Positions 1 to 7,751 of a stretch of DNA of 22,361 nucleotides are shown in pieces (within the stretch, counting starts at the first letter, position 1; the number at the start of each line of letters is the position of its first letter). A program made the translations under genes and the position numbers. The notes beneath the pieces are model-generated. The model made no database searches, had not been told where the DNA came from, and saw nothing but the letters and a program-made list of their open reading frames with translations. Source of the stretch: Coriobacteriales bacterium (GTDB taxonomy: Bacteria; Actinomycetota; Coriobacteriia; Coriobacteriales; UBA8131). Where the stretch lies: positions 1 through 22,361 of the forward strand of contig JAISUQ010000122.1 in the NCBI GenBank assembly GCA_031272005.1, written 5' to 3'.

Positions 1-159
1 AACGACGGATTGGAAGGTTTTGTCCTGTCCTTTGTTGCGCGCAAGGTACTTGTTGCGCAGCAGGCCCAGGAATTTGAGGAAGACCGGACTGCTACCAGCG
101 GTTACTGTGCCGTACAGACCTCCAAGGCGTAACTGGGATAAACAGGGTAACTGGACAAC
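1..159 (-). pseudogene. Fragment of an AAA-family ATPase (5' part missing)
   Basis: On the minus strand the frame is open from 159 to the window edge. Its last 31 codons (about 93 to 1) read SSPVFLKFLGLLRNKY followed by LARNKGQDKTFQSVV. This matches, from memory, the stretch just after the Walker B region of a family of AAA-like ATPases common in gut anaerobes, where a 'FLxFLGMLRNKYLxRN...TFHSVILAGV' segment is typical. The frame has a TGA stop at 160-162 and no ATG, GTG or TTG codon between that stop and the matching part. The P-loop and Walker B regions expected upstream are absent. The gene is therefore a 5'-truncated remnant, or it carries a frameshift near 95-120. The rest would lie left of the window. 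The residues coded by 94-159 do not look like the family. A chance match is possible because only about 30 residues are involved. Confidence 0.4.
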
Positions 160-263
160 TCACCGGGTAAGCTCAATGATGGACAATGACATTGAGGCTG
201 ACTATCAGTCAGGCTCAGAAACGTATCCGGGGCACTACGCCGGGCAAGATAGCTATTGTGCCC

Positions 264-827
264 CTACTTTGCACTCGGAAAGACGCTGCCCAGATCAACC
301 AGACAGCCGGGAATGCTGGTGCTTTCTACCGTTTCGCTTTCGTCGTGGATACTGGCCAGGTAGCCGCCATTGAACCAGATGTTGACCTGCAGAGTACGCG
401 ATTCAGGGTCGACAATCCAGTATTCGGGCACTCCCGAATCGCGATAGAGGTTGAATTTGACCAGCCGGTCATAGCGCGCTGAAGACGGCGAGAGTACCTC
501 CACGACCAGCGTTGGGGCGCCAACAACACAATCCGCGCCTATTTTATCCTCGTCGCAGACCACAACTAAATCAGGCTGGATGACGGTGTCATCGGCTGCA
601 TCGGCATTCAACCGCACATCAACGGGAGAAATCAGCAGACGACAGGGGTCATCGCGCAGGCTTTCGAAGAGCTGGTTGGCCAGCGCCAGGACTATCTCCT
701 GATGGATAATGGACGGAGCAGGAGACATTGCCCGTACTTCTCCGCCAATCAATTCATAGCGATTCTCCGAACCCCAAGTAAGGTAATCGGCGTAGGTATA
801 GTGTTCCTGTTGCTGCGGCTGCGCCAT
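264..827 (-). CDS. Uma2-family (DUF820) PD-(D/E)XK nuclease-like protein
   Basis: The product is 187 residues, normal for the Uma2/DUF820 family, which has a restriction-endonuclease-like fold and no well-established cellular role. Family landmarks are visible. An N-terminal TYADYL...ENRYELIGGEV (about 11-31) is followed by a helix with HQEI (about 42-45). Next come VIQPDLVVV (82-90) with the PD acid, VVEVLSPSS (108-116) with the E-x-x acid position, and the closing GVPEYWIVDP (132-141). I start at the ATG at 827 because a TGGAGG ribosome site lies 8 bases upstream and the family match begins there. The frame extends upstream to 1082, but that part is unlike the family and overlaps the next gene. 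The gene is divergent from the cytidylyltransferase at 982, with 154 bases between them. Uma2 genes are often mobile or multicopy; nothing ties this one to the wall-polymer genes. Confidence 0.85.
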   Translation of the reverse strand: MAQPQQQEHYTYADYLTWGSENRYELIGGEVRAMSPAPSIIHQEIVLALANQLFESLRDDPCRLLISPVDVRLNADAADDTVIQPDLVVVCDEDKIGADCVVGAPTLVVEVLSPSSARYDRLVKFNLYRDSGVPEYWIVDPESRTLQVNIWFNGGYLASIHDESETVESTSIPGCLVDLGSVFPSAK

Positions 828-981
828 TATCCGACCTCCATTGCCTGTCCGCCGAATTCTACCATGTTCCCATATCCTTAGGAAGCGCTGACTGTCGGCA
901 ACATTGCGGCGCAACAATCGCGTCTTGCTGGCGACTTCGTGGTAACATGGTGTTTTCGGTGGGAACAGGGCGGAAATACAT

Positions 982-1698
982 ATGAGCAAAGACTCACAGC
1001 GGATTCTCCTGTTGATGATGGGAGGATCGGGGACACGTTTTGGTGCGGATATCCCCAAACAATTCATCGAGATCGACGACAAGCCGGTCTTCAGCTACAT
1101 TCTGGAGAAGTACCATGCCTGGCAGCTGGCTGATTGCTATGTCATCGTCTGCCATGAGGACTGGCAGGATTATGTATCCGAATGGTTGGAGAATCTCGGA
1201 CTGACGAGCTGCGCCGAGGTGGTCAAAGGTGGCTGCACGCGCTCCGAGTCGGTCTACAACGGCCTGACGGCGGCGGCGCGCTTTGCCCGGGACAACGACG
1301 TGATGCTGATCCACGACGCCACGCACGTCTACGTGGACGCCGACAAGATGCCGCAGCTGGTGGAGGCCACGCAGCGTTTGGGCGGCGCGACCATCGGGGC
1401 ACTGGAATACGATACCGTCTACGAACAGGACCCCCAGACTCAACTGGTTACCGGCGTCATCCCCCGCGAGACGGTGGTCAGCGGCGCCAGCCCGGAGGCC
1501 TTTCTATTCGGGCGCATCTGGCCGCTGTTTGAGCAGGCTACCAGCGCCGAGCTGGCCCGCTTCACCTCGGTGGGCGCCCTGGCCCTGGCCAACGGCATCG
1601 AGATGGCCGTCATCCCCACCGACCTGTTGAACCTGAAGATCACTTACCGTCAGGATATGGAAGTCTTCAAGCGCCTGTTCTACGATTACTACTTCTAA
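982..1698 (+). CDS. IspD/TarI-family cytidylyltransferase (likely alditol-phosphate)
   Basis: This 238-residue protein has the IspD/TarI nucleotidyltransferase fold. Visible motifs are GGSGTRFG (14-21, the CTP-binding glycine loop), IPKQF (24-28), GGCTRSESVYNGL (83-95), HDATHVYVD (111-119, the metal-binding aspartate region) and a C-terminal NLKITYRQDMEVF (217-229). Family members transfer CMP from CTP to a polyol phosphate, such as methylerythritol-4-P (IspD), ribitol-5-P (TarI, human ISPD) or arabinitol-P. Two usual signatures are altered: the QTPQxF segment reads SGASPEAF (167-174) and the TDDA segment reads TSVG (195-198). It is the first gene of a plus-strand operon with GatD-like, GatZ-like and LicD genes. 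I therefore infer that it makes a CDP-alditol for the envelope, possibly CDP-galactitol, rather than an isoprenoid intermediate. The start is the ATG at 982; the ribosome site is weak (AGGGCGG, about 7 bases upstream). Confidence 0.85.
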   Translation: MSKDSQRILLLMMGGSGTRFGADIPKQFIEIDDKPVFSYILEKYHAWQLADCYVIVCHEDWQDYVSEWLENLGLTSCAEVVKGGCTRSESVYNGLTAAARFARDNDVMLIHDATHVYVDADKMPQLVEATQRLGGATIGALEYDTVYEQDPQTQLVTGVIPRETVVSGASPEAFLFGRIWPLFEQATSAELARFTSVGALALANGIEMAVIPTDLLNLKITYRQDMEVFKRLFYDYYF

Positions 1699-1749
1699 CC
1701 AGACTGACTGCCCTAAAGAAGTGCGCGGGCGGAGAAAACCGAGGCATTG

Positions 1750-2910
1750 ATGCGTGCAGCAGTATTGACAGGCCCCAACCAGCTGATCGTGCAGGACTGG
1801 CCGCAACCCCAACCGGCTGACGGTGAGGTGCTGATACGGGTCGCCTGCACCGGCGTTTGCGGCTCGGATGTGCCGCGGGTGCTGCAGGGGCGGGTCTGGG
1901 AGTTTCCGCTGATTGTGGGCCATGAGTTCTCCGGGCGCATCGAGGCCGTGGGAGCTGGCGTCAGCGAGCGGTTGGTTGGGGCCCGTGTTGCTGGCATCCC
2001 GCTGGTGCCCTGTATGCAGTGCGCTTCCTGCCGGCAGGGAGATTTTTCGCTCTGCGGCTCCTACAGCTTCATCGGCTCGAGACGTCCCGGTGCCCTGGCC
2101 CAGTATGTCTGCGTGCCCCAGCAAAACGTCCTGGTGCTGGATGAGGCCATCAGCGATCTTGAGGGCGCCTTTCTGGAGCCTGTCAGTGTGGCCGTTCATG
2201 CCCTCAATCTCGCCGGCGTCACTGCGCAGGCCCGGGTAGCGGTACTGGGGGCTGGCACCGTCGGCCTGCTTACAGCCCAGGCGCTCAAGGCCCGCACACC
2301 CAGCCGCCTGGCTCTGGTTAACCGCTCGCCGGGGCGCCTGGCCCTGGCCGGCGAGCTGGGAGTAGACCACTGCTTCTGCATGCAGGACCAGGACTGGCTG
2401 GAGGCTGCTTTGGAGCACAGCAGCGGTTGTGGGGGCGCGGGGGATGCCGGGGGCGCGGGGGGCGCCGGGGGCGCGGGGGGCGCGGGGGGTGCCGGGGGCG
2501 CGGGGGGCGCTGGCGGCATCGGCACCGACAGCGACACCGCTTCCGGCTACGACTTCGTCTTCGACGCCAGCGGCACCGCCACCACGCTGACTGCCGCCTT
2601 CCAGCTGGCTGCGCCCAAGGCCACGGTCTGCGTCATCGGCACACCTGCCTCTGAGCTATGCTTCGGCGCCGCCCAGTGGGAGCTGCTGTTGCGCAAGGAG
2701 CTGACGATCAAAGGCGCCTGGATGTCGTATTCTGCCCCCTGGCCGGGCAGCGAATGGCAAACCGCCGCCGAATTGCTGCGCACAGGCACAGTGCGTATCA
2801 GCGATGGTATGATAGCAGGGTTATTCAAATTGGAAGCTGCGGCGCAGGCTTTCCAGGTCTTTGCAGAACCGGGGGGCTGTGGGGGCAAAATCGTCATAGA
2901 TTGTCGCTGA
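1750..2910 (+). CDS. gatD: Galactitol-1-phosphate 5-dehydrogenase-type zinc dehydrogenase (GatD-like)
   Basis: This is a 386-residue medium-chain zinc dehydrogenase. The catalytic zinc site is Cys37 with His58 and Glu59 (GHEFSG). Structural-zinc cysteines are at 88, 91, 94 and 102. The Rossmann loop VLGAGTVGLL is at 165-174. Segments such as CGSDVPRV, FIGSRRPGALAQYV and KELTIKGAWMSYSAPWPG match E. coli GatD closely from memory, more so than TarJ. GatD interconverts galactitol-1-phosphate and tagatose-6-phosphate using NAD(H). Here, upstream of a GatZ-like gene and beside a cytidylyltransferase, it probably runs in the reducing direction to make an alditol phosphate. An oddity is a (Gly-Gly-Ala)-type tract at residues 228-256, inserted in the cofactor domain and absent from relatives I know. 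The start is the ATG at 1750 (GAGG 5 bases upstream); a TTG sits directly before it. It lies 51 bases after the previous gene. Confidence 0.85.
   Translation: MRAAVLTGPNQLIVQDWPQPQPADGEVLIRVACTGVCGSDVPRVLQGRVWEFPLIVGHEFSGRIEAVGAGVSERLVGARVAGIPLVPCMQCASCRQGDFSLCGSYSFIGSRRPGALAQYVCVPQQNVLVLDEAISDLEGAFLEPVSVAVHALNLAGVTAQARVAVLGAGTVGLLTAQALKARTPSRLALVNRSPGRLALAGELGVDHCFCMQDQDWLEAALEHSSGCGGAGDAGGAGGAGGAGGAGGAGGAGGAGGIGTDSDTASGYDFVFDASGTATTLTAAFQLAAPKATVCVIGTPASELCFGAAQWELLLRKELTIKGAWMSYSAPWPGSEWQTAAELLRTGTVRISDGMIAGLFKLEAAAQAFQVFAEPGGCGGKIVIDCR
2431..2511 (+). repeat. 9-base tandem repeat in the GatD-like gene (Gly-Gly-Ala tract)
   Basis: Nine consecutive 9-base units of the form GGGGGCGCG or GGGGGCGCC, with small variants, lie in frame within the dehydrogenase gene and encode a Gly-Gly-Ala repeat. 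One unit carries an Asp codon. The tract is nearly pure G and C, keeps the reading frame in any copy number, and looks like a product of replication slippage. Confidence 0.9.
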
Positions 2911-2928
2911 GTCAGGGTGGACTGAACA

Positions 2929-4239
2929 TTGAGGGTGCTACAGGAGCTTATCCAACGCAATAAACTGGGCTGCCATTGCGGCTTTTATTCCTGCTGCTCA
3001 GCCAATGAGGATGTGCTGCGGGCGGTGCTGCTCAAAGCCCGCCAGACCGGCTCGCCGGCGCTGATTGAGTCCACCTCCAACCAGGTCAATCAATATGGCG
3101 GCTACTCGGGCAAAACACCCCAGCAGTTCGCCGAGATGGTGCGGGCCCTGGCACACGAGCAGGAGTTGCCTGCCGACGCAGTATATCTCGGTGGCGACCA
3201 CATCGGTTATCTGCCCTGGGTCCACCTCAGCGAGGATGAGGCCATGGCCCAGGCGGCAGAGCTGGTACGGGCTTGCGTGCAGGCCGGCTATGCCAAGCTC
3301 CACATCGACACCAGCATGCGTTGCGCCAGTGACGCTGAAGATCAGCCCTTCAGCACCGAGACCAGCGCCCGCCGCGCTGCCACGCTGGCCAGTGTGGCCG
3401 AGCAGGCCTTTGCTGAGTATCGCGCCCGCAACCCCCAAGCCGAGGAGCCAATCTACGTCATCGGCAGCGAAGTGCCGGTGCCGGGCGGCGACTTCAAGGC
3501 CACAGTCACCGGGGTCACGGCTGCCGAGGACGCGCTGCGGGCCATCGAGCTCTACCAGCAAGCCTTTGCCGCCGCCGGCGTGGGCCCGGCCTTCTTACGG
3601 GTGGTGGCCCTGGTGGTGGAGACGGGCGTGGACTTCCATCGCTTCACCATCGACGAGTACGACCGCACCAAGACCGCCGCGCTGACCGCCGCCGTGCGCG
3701 GCAGTGAGCTGTGCATCGAGGGCCACTCCAGCGACTACCAGACCGCCGCCAACCTGCGGCGGATGTGCGAGGACGGCATCGCCATCCTCAAGGTCGGGCC
3801 GGCACTGACCCATCGCCTGCGCGAATCGCTGTTTGCCCTGGAGCTGATTGAGCGCGAAGTCTATCGCGAGCAGCCCGGGCTGCTCTCCAATTTCCGCCAG
3901 GTCCTGGACCAGGTGATGTTGGCCAATCCGGCTGCCTGGCAGGACTATTACCCGGGCAGCGAACAGGAGCAATCCCTGGCTCGAGCCTTCAGCTATTACG
4001 ACCGCAGCCGCTACTATCTGACCGACCCCGCTGTCCTGGCTGCCCGCCAGCGCCTGATTGATAACCTCTCGGGCAACAGGATTCCCCATTGCCTGCTCAG
4101 CCAGTTTCTGCCCATCCAGAGCCTGAAGGTCCGCAGCGGCCTGATTCGCAACGAGGCTGCCGACATCGTCTTCAGCTGTATCGGTGATCAGATTGACGAC
4201 TACCTGGAGGCCACCTTGTACAACGGGGCCCGAGCTTGA
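2929..4239 (+). CDS. gatZ: GatZ/KbaZ-family protein (possible tagatose-6-phosphate 4-epimerase)
   Basis: This 436-residue protein is clearly related to E. coli GatZ/KbaZ (about 420 residues, a TIM-barrel fold). Shared motifs are ESTSNQVNQYGGYSG (about 46-60), LGGDHIG (about 87-93), HIDTSM, IGSEVPVPGG, EGHSSDYQT and ILKVGPALT. GatZ was described as the non-catalytic partner of the tagatose-bisphosphate aldolase GatY, but no GatY-like gene or PTS is present here. As I recall, some members of this family are tagatose-6-phosphate/fructose-6-phosphate 4-epimerases. That activity would feed the GatD-like enzyme from fructose-6-P, and I infer this role from context. The start is uncertain. TTG at 2929 has an AGGGTGG site 8 bases upstream. 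GTG at 2935 fits the E. coli N-terminus slightly better. The gene begins 18 bases after the dehydrogenase stop. Confidence 0.85.
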   Translation: MRVLQELIQRNKLGCHCGFYSCCSANEDVLRAVLLKARQTGSPALIESTSNQVNQYGGYSGKTPQQFAEMVRALAHEQELPADAVYLGGDHIGYLPWVHLSEDEAMAQAAELVRACVQAGYAKLHIDTSMRCASDAEDQPFSTETSARRAATLASVAEQAFAEYRARNPQAEEPIYVIGSEVPVPGGDFKATVTGVTAAEDALRAIELYQQAFAAAGVGPAFLRVVALVVETGVDFHRFTIDEYDRTKTAALTAAVRGSELCIEGHSSDYQTAANLRRMCEDGIAILKVGPALTHRLRESLFALELIEREVYREQPGLLSNFRQVLDQVMLANPAAWQDYYPGSEQEQSLARAFSYYDRSRYYLTDPAVLAARQRLIDNLSGNRIPHCLLSQFLPIQSLKVRSGLIRNEAADIVFSCIGDQIDDYLEATLYNGARA

Positions 4240-4252
4240 GGTCCGAGCGCTG

Positions 4253-7200
4253 ATGGCCAAATCGCGCAAAGAGCAGCAATCCGAAGCAAATAAGGATGCC
4301 CAGGCTGCCACCCTGGCGGCCTTTGATGGCTTCTGTCAGGCTCAGGGCATCGGCTACTTTCTGCTCGCCGACTCGCTGATGGCCGCCCTGGACTACGCCG
4401 ACTTTGCCCCCGGCAAACTGAAGACCCTGGAGATTGGCATCCTGCGGCCGGACTGGCAACGACTGGTGGAGATGTGCAGCGTGCTGCAATCCGAACCCGA
4501 GGTGCTGGAGGGTGTTGCCGGAGAGGACTGGGTGCTGAAGCGCTACATCACCGGGCTGGAGGGCGTGGCGGCGCGCCTGCCGCAGCTGCTCAGCCGCCAG
4601 AGTACGGCCATCAGTACTATTAAGATATCTATATTTGATGCTATTCCAGAAGAGCGACGCCAGCGCAACGCCTTCTACAAGAAGATGCGCCGCCTCAATG
4701 AGGACTACGACGCCGCCTCAGTCAAACAACGGGCCATGGTGGAGCGGATCATCCAACAGGCCAGCTCACTGGAGCACAGTGGCAGCCGGCTCTATGCCCG
4801 CGTGCTGGGGACCCGCTCCAAGTCGATCCGGCTGGATGCCCTGCTGCCCTACCAGCGCCTGCGCTTCCACGGCATCCAGGTCAACGGCCCCAGGGACCCC
4901 TCCCGCTGGTTTGGCCAGGAGCGCATCTGGCGGGAGCTGGACGGGCCAACCGGGCAAAGCGGCGGCCCCAGCCAACCCGGCGGCCTCACCAGCGGCCCCA
5001 GCCAACCCAGCGGCCCCACCGCCGGCCCCACCGCCGGCCTCAGTTATCCGGAGCTGCTCAACCAGGGCAGGATCAACTCCCGCCGCCGGGCCCAGATCCA
5101 GACCCTGCAGCACTTCGACCAGTTCTGCACCGCCAACCAACTGCAATACTTCCTGATTGGCGAGACCCTCCAGGCTGCCCTGGCCCACGGCGACTTTGCT
5201 CCAGCCAGCGCCCGCCCGCCGGAAATCGGCATCCTGCGCCGCGACTGGCAACGCCTGCTGACCCTGTGCGCCCAGAAGGCCTCGGCCACTCAGAACATCT
5301 GGCGGGCGCCGGAGCAGGACTGGGGTCTGCGCTATGCGGTCGTGGGCTATCCCGACATCCTGGCCCGGGTACCTCGGCTGCAACTGTTGGAGCCGCTGCC
5401 GGTACTGGCCTCAGACGGCCGGCCGCTGTTCTCCAAAGACAGCCTGCCGCTGGAGACCTCCGGCACGGTGCGGGTCTCCATCTTTGATACCTTACCGGAG
5501 GATAACACTGAGCGTCAGGACTTCCTGCAACGGCTGGAGGAACTCAATACCGCCTACGACGCGCAGATCAAGGCCGTCAAACGGCTCAAGGGCAAACGCA
5601 AGACCAGCCGCCGGGGGCAGCGGACGCTCGAGCAGGCCCGCACTCTGGCCACAGCGTTGATGGAGCTGGCCGGCAGCCATGCCCACAGCGACGGCCGGGC
5701 TCTGGCCTTTGTCCTCGGCAAACGACCCAAACGCATCACCCACGGCCAACTGTTCCCGTTGTCGCGGACGATATTCCATGGCGTCCTGCTGAACACCCCA
5801 CGGGATTCCTCACGCTGGGTGACCCGCCGGGCCTTACAGCGCATCATCAGCCCCAACACCCGCAGCCCCCAGCAGATCTTTGAGGAACGGCTGGCCCTGC
5901 GGTTTGACGAGGTCAACCAGGACGCCCAGGCCGCTACCCTGGCCGCTTTCGACCGCTTTTGCCAGCGGGAGAAGATCGGCTACTTTCTGATGGCCGAGAC
6001 CCTCCAGGCGGCTCTGACCTACAGCGACTACGTGCCGGGCGGTGCCCGCCGACCCGAGATCGGCATGCTGCGCGAGGATTGGGAGCGCCTGGTCTCGCTG
6101 TGCAACGAGCCCATCCGCCACGCCGAGCTGATTGAGCGGGCCAGCGGCGAGCCCTGGGGCATCCGCCGCTTCGTCTTCGAGATGGACGACGTCCTGGCCC
6201 GCATCCCCCGTCTGACGCTGGTAGAGCCCCAGCCGGTGCTTTCGCCCCGGGGTCATCGCTTCTATGGCGCCAACGGGCTGTGCTTGGAATCGTCGGGGAT
6301 TGTGCGGGTCTCCATCTTCGACGCCCTGCCGGAGGACTTTCTGACCCGCAAGGCCTTCTTCCGCAAGATGAAGCGGCTGAACAGCAAGTTCGAGAACGCC
6401 CTGGAGGCCCAGCGGGCGTTGGATAAGAACGAGGAACCCGGGCTGTTGCAGCGTCTGCAGGTGCAGCTGCTGCACCCGGTCCGGGCGGCCTCGGCCCGCC
6501 TGATGCGGGCCGCCCAGGGTTTTCGCCGTTCGGGCAGCACCCTGTTTGGTCGCGTGTTGGATACCCGCTCCAAACGGATTCCGCTGGCCAAGCTGCTGCC
6601 CTACCGCCGGGCCTTCTTCCATGGCGTGGAGGTCAACATCCCGGCCGACCCTTCCACCTGGGCATTCAACACCGAGCAGACCCGCGCCCTGCAGCAGCAG
6701 ACCCGCGCCCTGCAACGCTGTGCCCTGCAGATCATCTCCGAGATCGACCGGGTCTGCCAGGCTCTGGGCGTAGGCTACTTCATCTGCGGCGGCACGCTTC
6801 TCGGGCACGTGCGCCACGGCGGCTTCATCCCTTGGGATGACGACATCGACATCGGCATGCTGCGCGCCGACTACCAGCGTTTCCTGGCCGCAGCGCCGCA
6901 GCTGATCGATGCCGGGCGCTTCTTTCTGCAGACTCGCGACAGCGACCCCAACATCCCCTATCTGTTCTCCAAGATGCGCCTCAATGACTCGGCCTATATC
7001 ACGCCCTATAACCTCTACCGCGACTACCATAAGGGCGTCTGCGTGGACATCTTTCCCTTTGATGCCATCCCTGATGGCGCCAAGGCCCAACGGGCGCACA
7101 AGAAGCAGGTCCGCAAGGTGCGGCGGGAGTTCGACCGCACGGTCAACCGCCAATATCCGGAGGAGGAGATCCAGGGCGCTCCCCACGAGTTCGTCAACCT

Positions 7201-7741
7201 GCCGGGCGCGCTGGGCTCGGGGGAGATTCAGGCAGCGGGAGAGAACGGCGGCGCGGGCGCTGGGGGCGCGGGCGCGAGTGGAGCTGGCGGAGACGCGGGC
7301 GGCATGGGCGGCGCTGGGGGCGCTGGCGGAGGCGCGGGCGGCGCGGGCGCGGGCGCAAGCGGCGCGGGTGCCGGGAGCGTGGGCGCAGGCCGCCAGAAGC
7401 GGCTGCTGCCCCGGCTTACCGGACGTCTGCTAGTAAGCTATTATCGCAATAAGTCCCTGACAGAGCTGCAACAGCTCTATGATGCCACGGTACGCCAGTA
7501 CAATACCGATGACCCCGCGCCCGAAAGCTACGTGGCCAGCCACATCCCCACCTACACCCAGGTACGTTTGCTGGACCTGCTGCCATTACAACGCGTGGAT
7601 TTTGAGGGCGTGGCCGTGAACATCCCGGCCTGGCCGGAGGTCTTCTTACGCATGCAGTACGGCGACTTCATGTCGCTACCCCCCGAACACAAACGCCAGG
7701 GCCACAACCTGATAATCTGGAGCACCCCCGACAACGACTGA
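4253..7741 (+). CDS. Giant LicD-family phosphotransferase with four LicD-like units, three degenerate
   Basis: The product is 1162 residues; ordinary LicD proteins are about 270-300. Four related units follow one another at about 18-230, 267-530, 542-805 and 820-1162. The last has the intact LicD signature: CGGTLLGHVRHGGF (845-858), then IPWDDDIDIGM with acids Asp862, 863, 864 and 866, later VDIFPFDAIPDG, and near the end YGDFMSLPPEHKR. The first three keep the scaffold (YFLxAxTLxAAL, then EIG(I/M)L and a DW pair, SIFDxxPE, FHGxxxNxPxD) but lack the GG and DDD residues, so they are probably inactive. LicD proteins transfer phosphocholine or alditol phosphate from CDP carriers to glycans; fukutin and FKRP belong to the same superfamily. 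There is a Gly/Pro/Ser linker between units 1 and 2 and a Gly/Ala tract within unit 4 (about 998-1048). The start is the ATG at 4253, with a TGAGGT site overlapping the preceding stop. It is the last gene of the operon. Confidence 0.85.
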   Translation: MAKSRKEQQSEANKDAQAATLAAFDGFCQAQGIGYFLLADSLMAALDYADFAPGKLKTLEIGILRPDWQRLVEMCSVLQSEPEVLEGVAGEDWVLKRYITGLEGVAARLPQLLSRQSTAISTIKISIFDAIPEERRQRNAFYKKMRRLNEDYDAASVKQRAMVERIIQQASSLEHSGSRLYARVLGTRSKSIRLDALLPYQRLRFHGIQVNGPRDPSRWFGQERIWRELDGPTGQSGGPSQPGGLTSGPSQPSGPTAGPTAGLSYPELLNQGRINSRRRAQIQTLQHFDQFCTANQLQYFLIGETLQAALAHGDFAPASARPPEIGILRRDWQRLLTLCAQKASATQNIWRAPEQDWGLRYAVVGYPDILARVPRLQLLEPLPVLASDGRPLFSKDSLPLETSGTVRVSIFDTLPEDNTERQDFLQRLEELNTAYDAQIKAVKRLKGKRKTSRRGQRTLEQARTLATALMELAGSHAHSDGRALAFVLGKRPKRITHGQLFPLSRTIFHGVLLNTPRDSSRWVTRRALQRIISPNTRSPQQIFEERLALRFDEVNQDAQAATLAAFDRFCQREKIGYFLMAETLQAALTYSDYVPGGARRPEIGMLREDWERLVSLCNEPIRHAELIERASGEPWGIRRFVFEMDDVLARIPRLTLVEPQPVLSPRGHRFYGANGLCLESSGIVRVSIFDALPEDFLTRKAFFRKMKRLNSKFENALEAQRALDKNEEPGLLQRLQVQLLHPVRAASARLMRAAQGFRRSGSTLFGRVLDTRSKRIPLAKLLPYRRAFFHGVEVNIPADPSTWAFNTEQTRALQQQTRALQRCALQIISEIDRVCQALGVGYFICGGTLLGHVRHGGFIPWDDDIDIGMLRADYQRFLAAAPQLIDAGRFFLQTRDSDPNIPYLFSKMRLNDSAYITPYNLYRDYHKGVCVDIFPFDAIPDGAKAQRAHKKQVRKVRREFDRTVNRQYPEEEIQGAPHEFVNLPGALGSGEIQAAGENGGAGAGGAGASGAGGDAGGMGGAGGAGGGAGGAGAGASGAGAGSVGAGRQKRLLPRLTGRLLVSYYRNKSLTELQQLYDATVRQYNTDDPAPESYVASHIPTYTQVRLLDLLPLQRVDFEGVAVNIPAWPEVFLRMQYGDFMSLPPEHKRQGHNLIIWSTPDND
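7249..7390 (+). repeat. Gly/Ala-coding low-complexity tract inside the catalytic LicD unit
   Basis: A run of GGC, GGG, GCG, GCT and similar codons encodes about 45 residues that are nearly all Gly and Ala, with a few Ser, Asp and Met. It lies between the RREFD helix region of the fourth LicD unit and its C-terminal part. It resembles the Gly-Gly-Ala tract in the dehydrogenase of the same operon but is less regular. Confidence 0.85.
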
Positions 7742-7751
7742 GCACCCCCAC

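Noticed and set aside
20..482. Plus-strand open frames over the Uma2 gene and the left edge
   Set aside because: They overlap the well-supported minus-strand Uma2 gene, have no ribosome site and no recognisable motifs.
982..1698. Cytidylyltransferase read as the isoprenoid enzyme IspD
   Set aside because: The operon partners are alditol-phosphate and LicD genes, and the QTPQ and TDDA signatures of IspD are altered. It cannot be fully excluded without the rest of the genome.
2431..2511. Frameshift or assembly error in the GatD-like gene
   Set aside because: The frame stays open, both flanks match the family in the same frame, and similar in-frame tracts occur in four other genes here.
1750..2910. 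Dehydrogenase read as TarJ (ribulose-5-P reductase)
   Set aside because: The segments FIGSRRPG and SYSAPWPG match GatD from memory, and a GatZ-family gene follows. The neighbouring IspD-like gene alone is not enough to call it TarJ.
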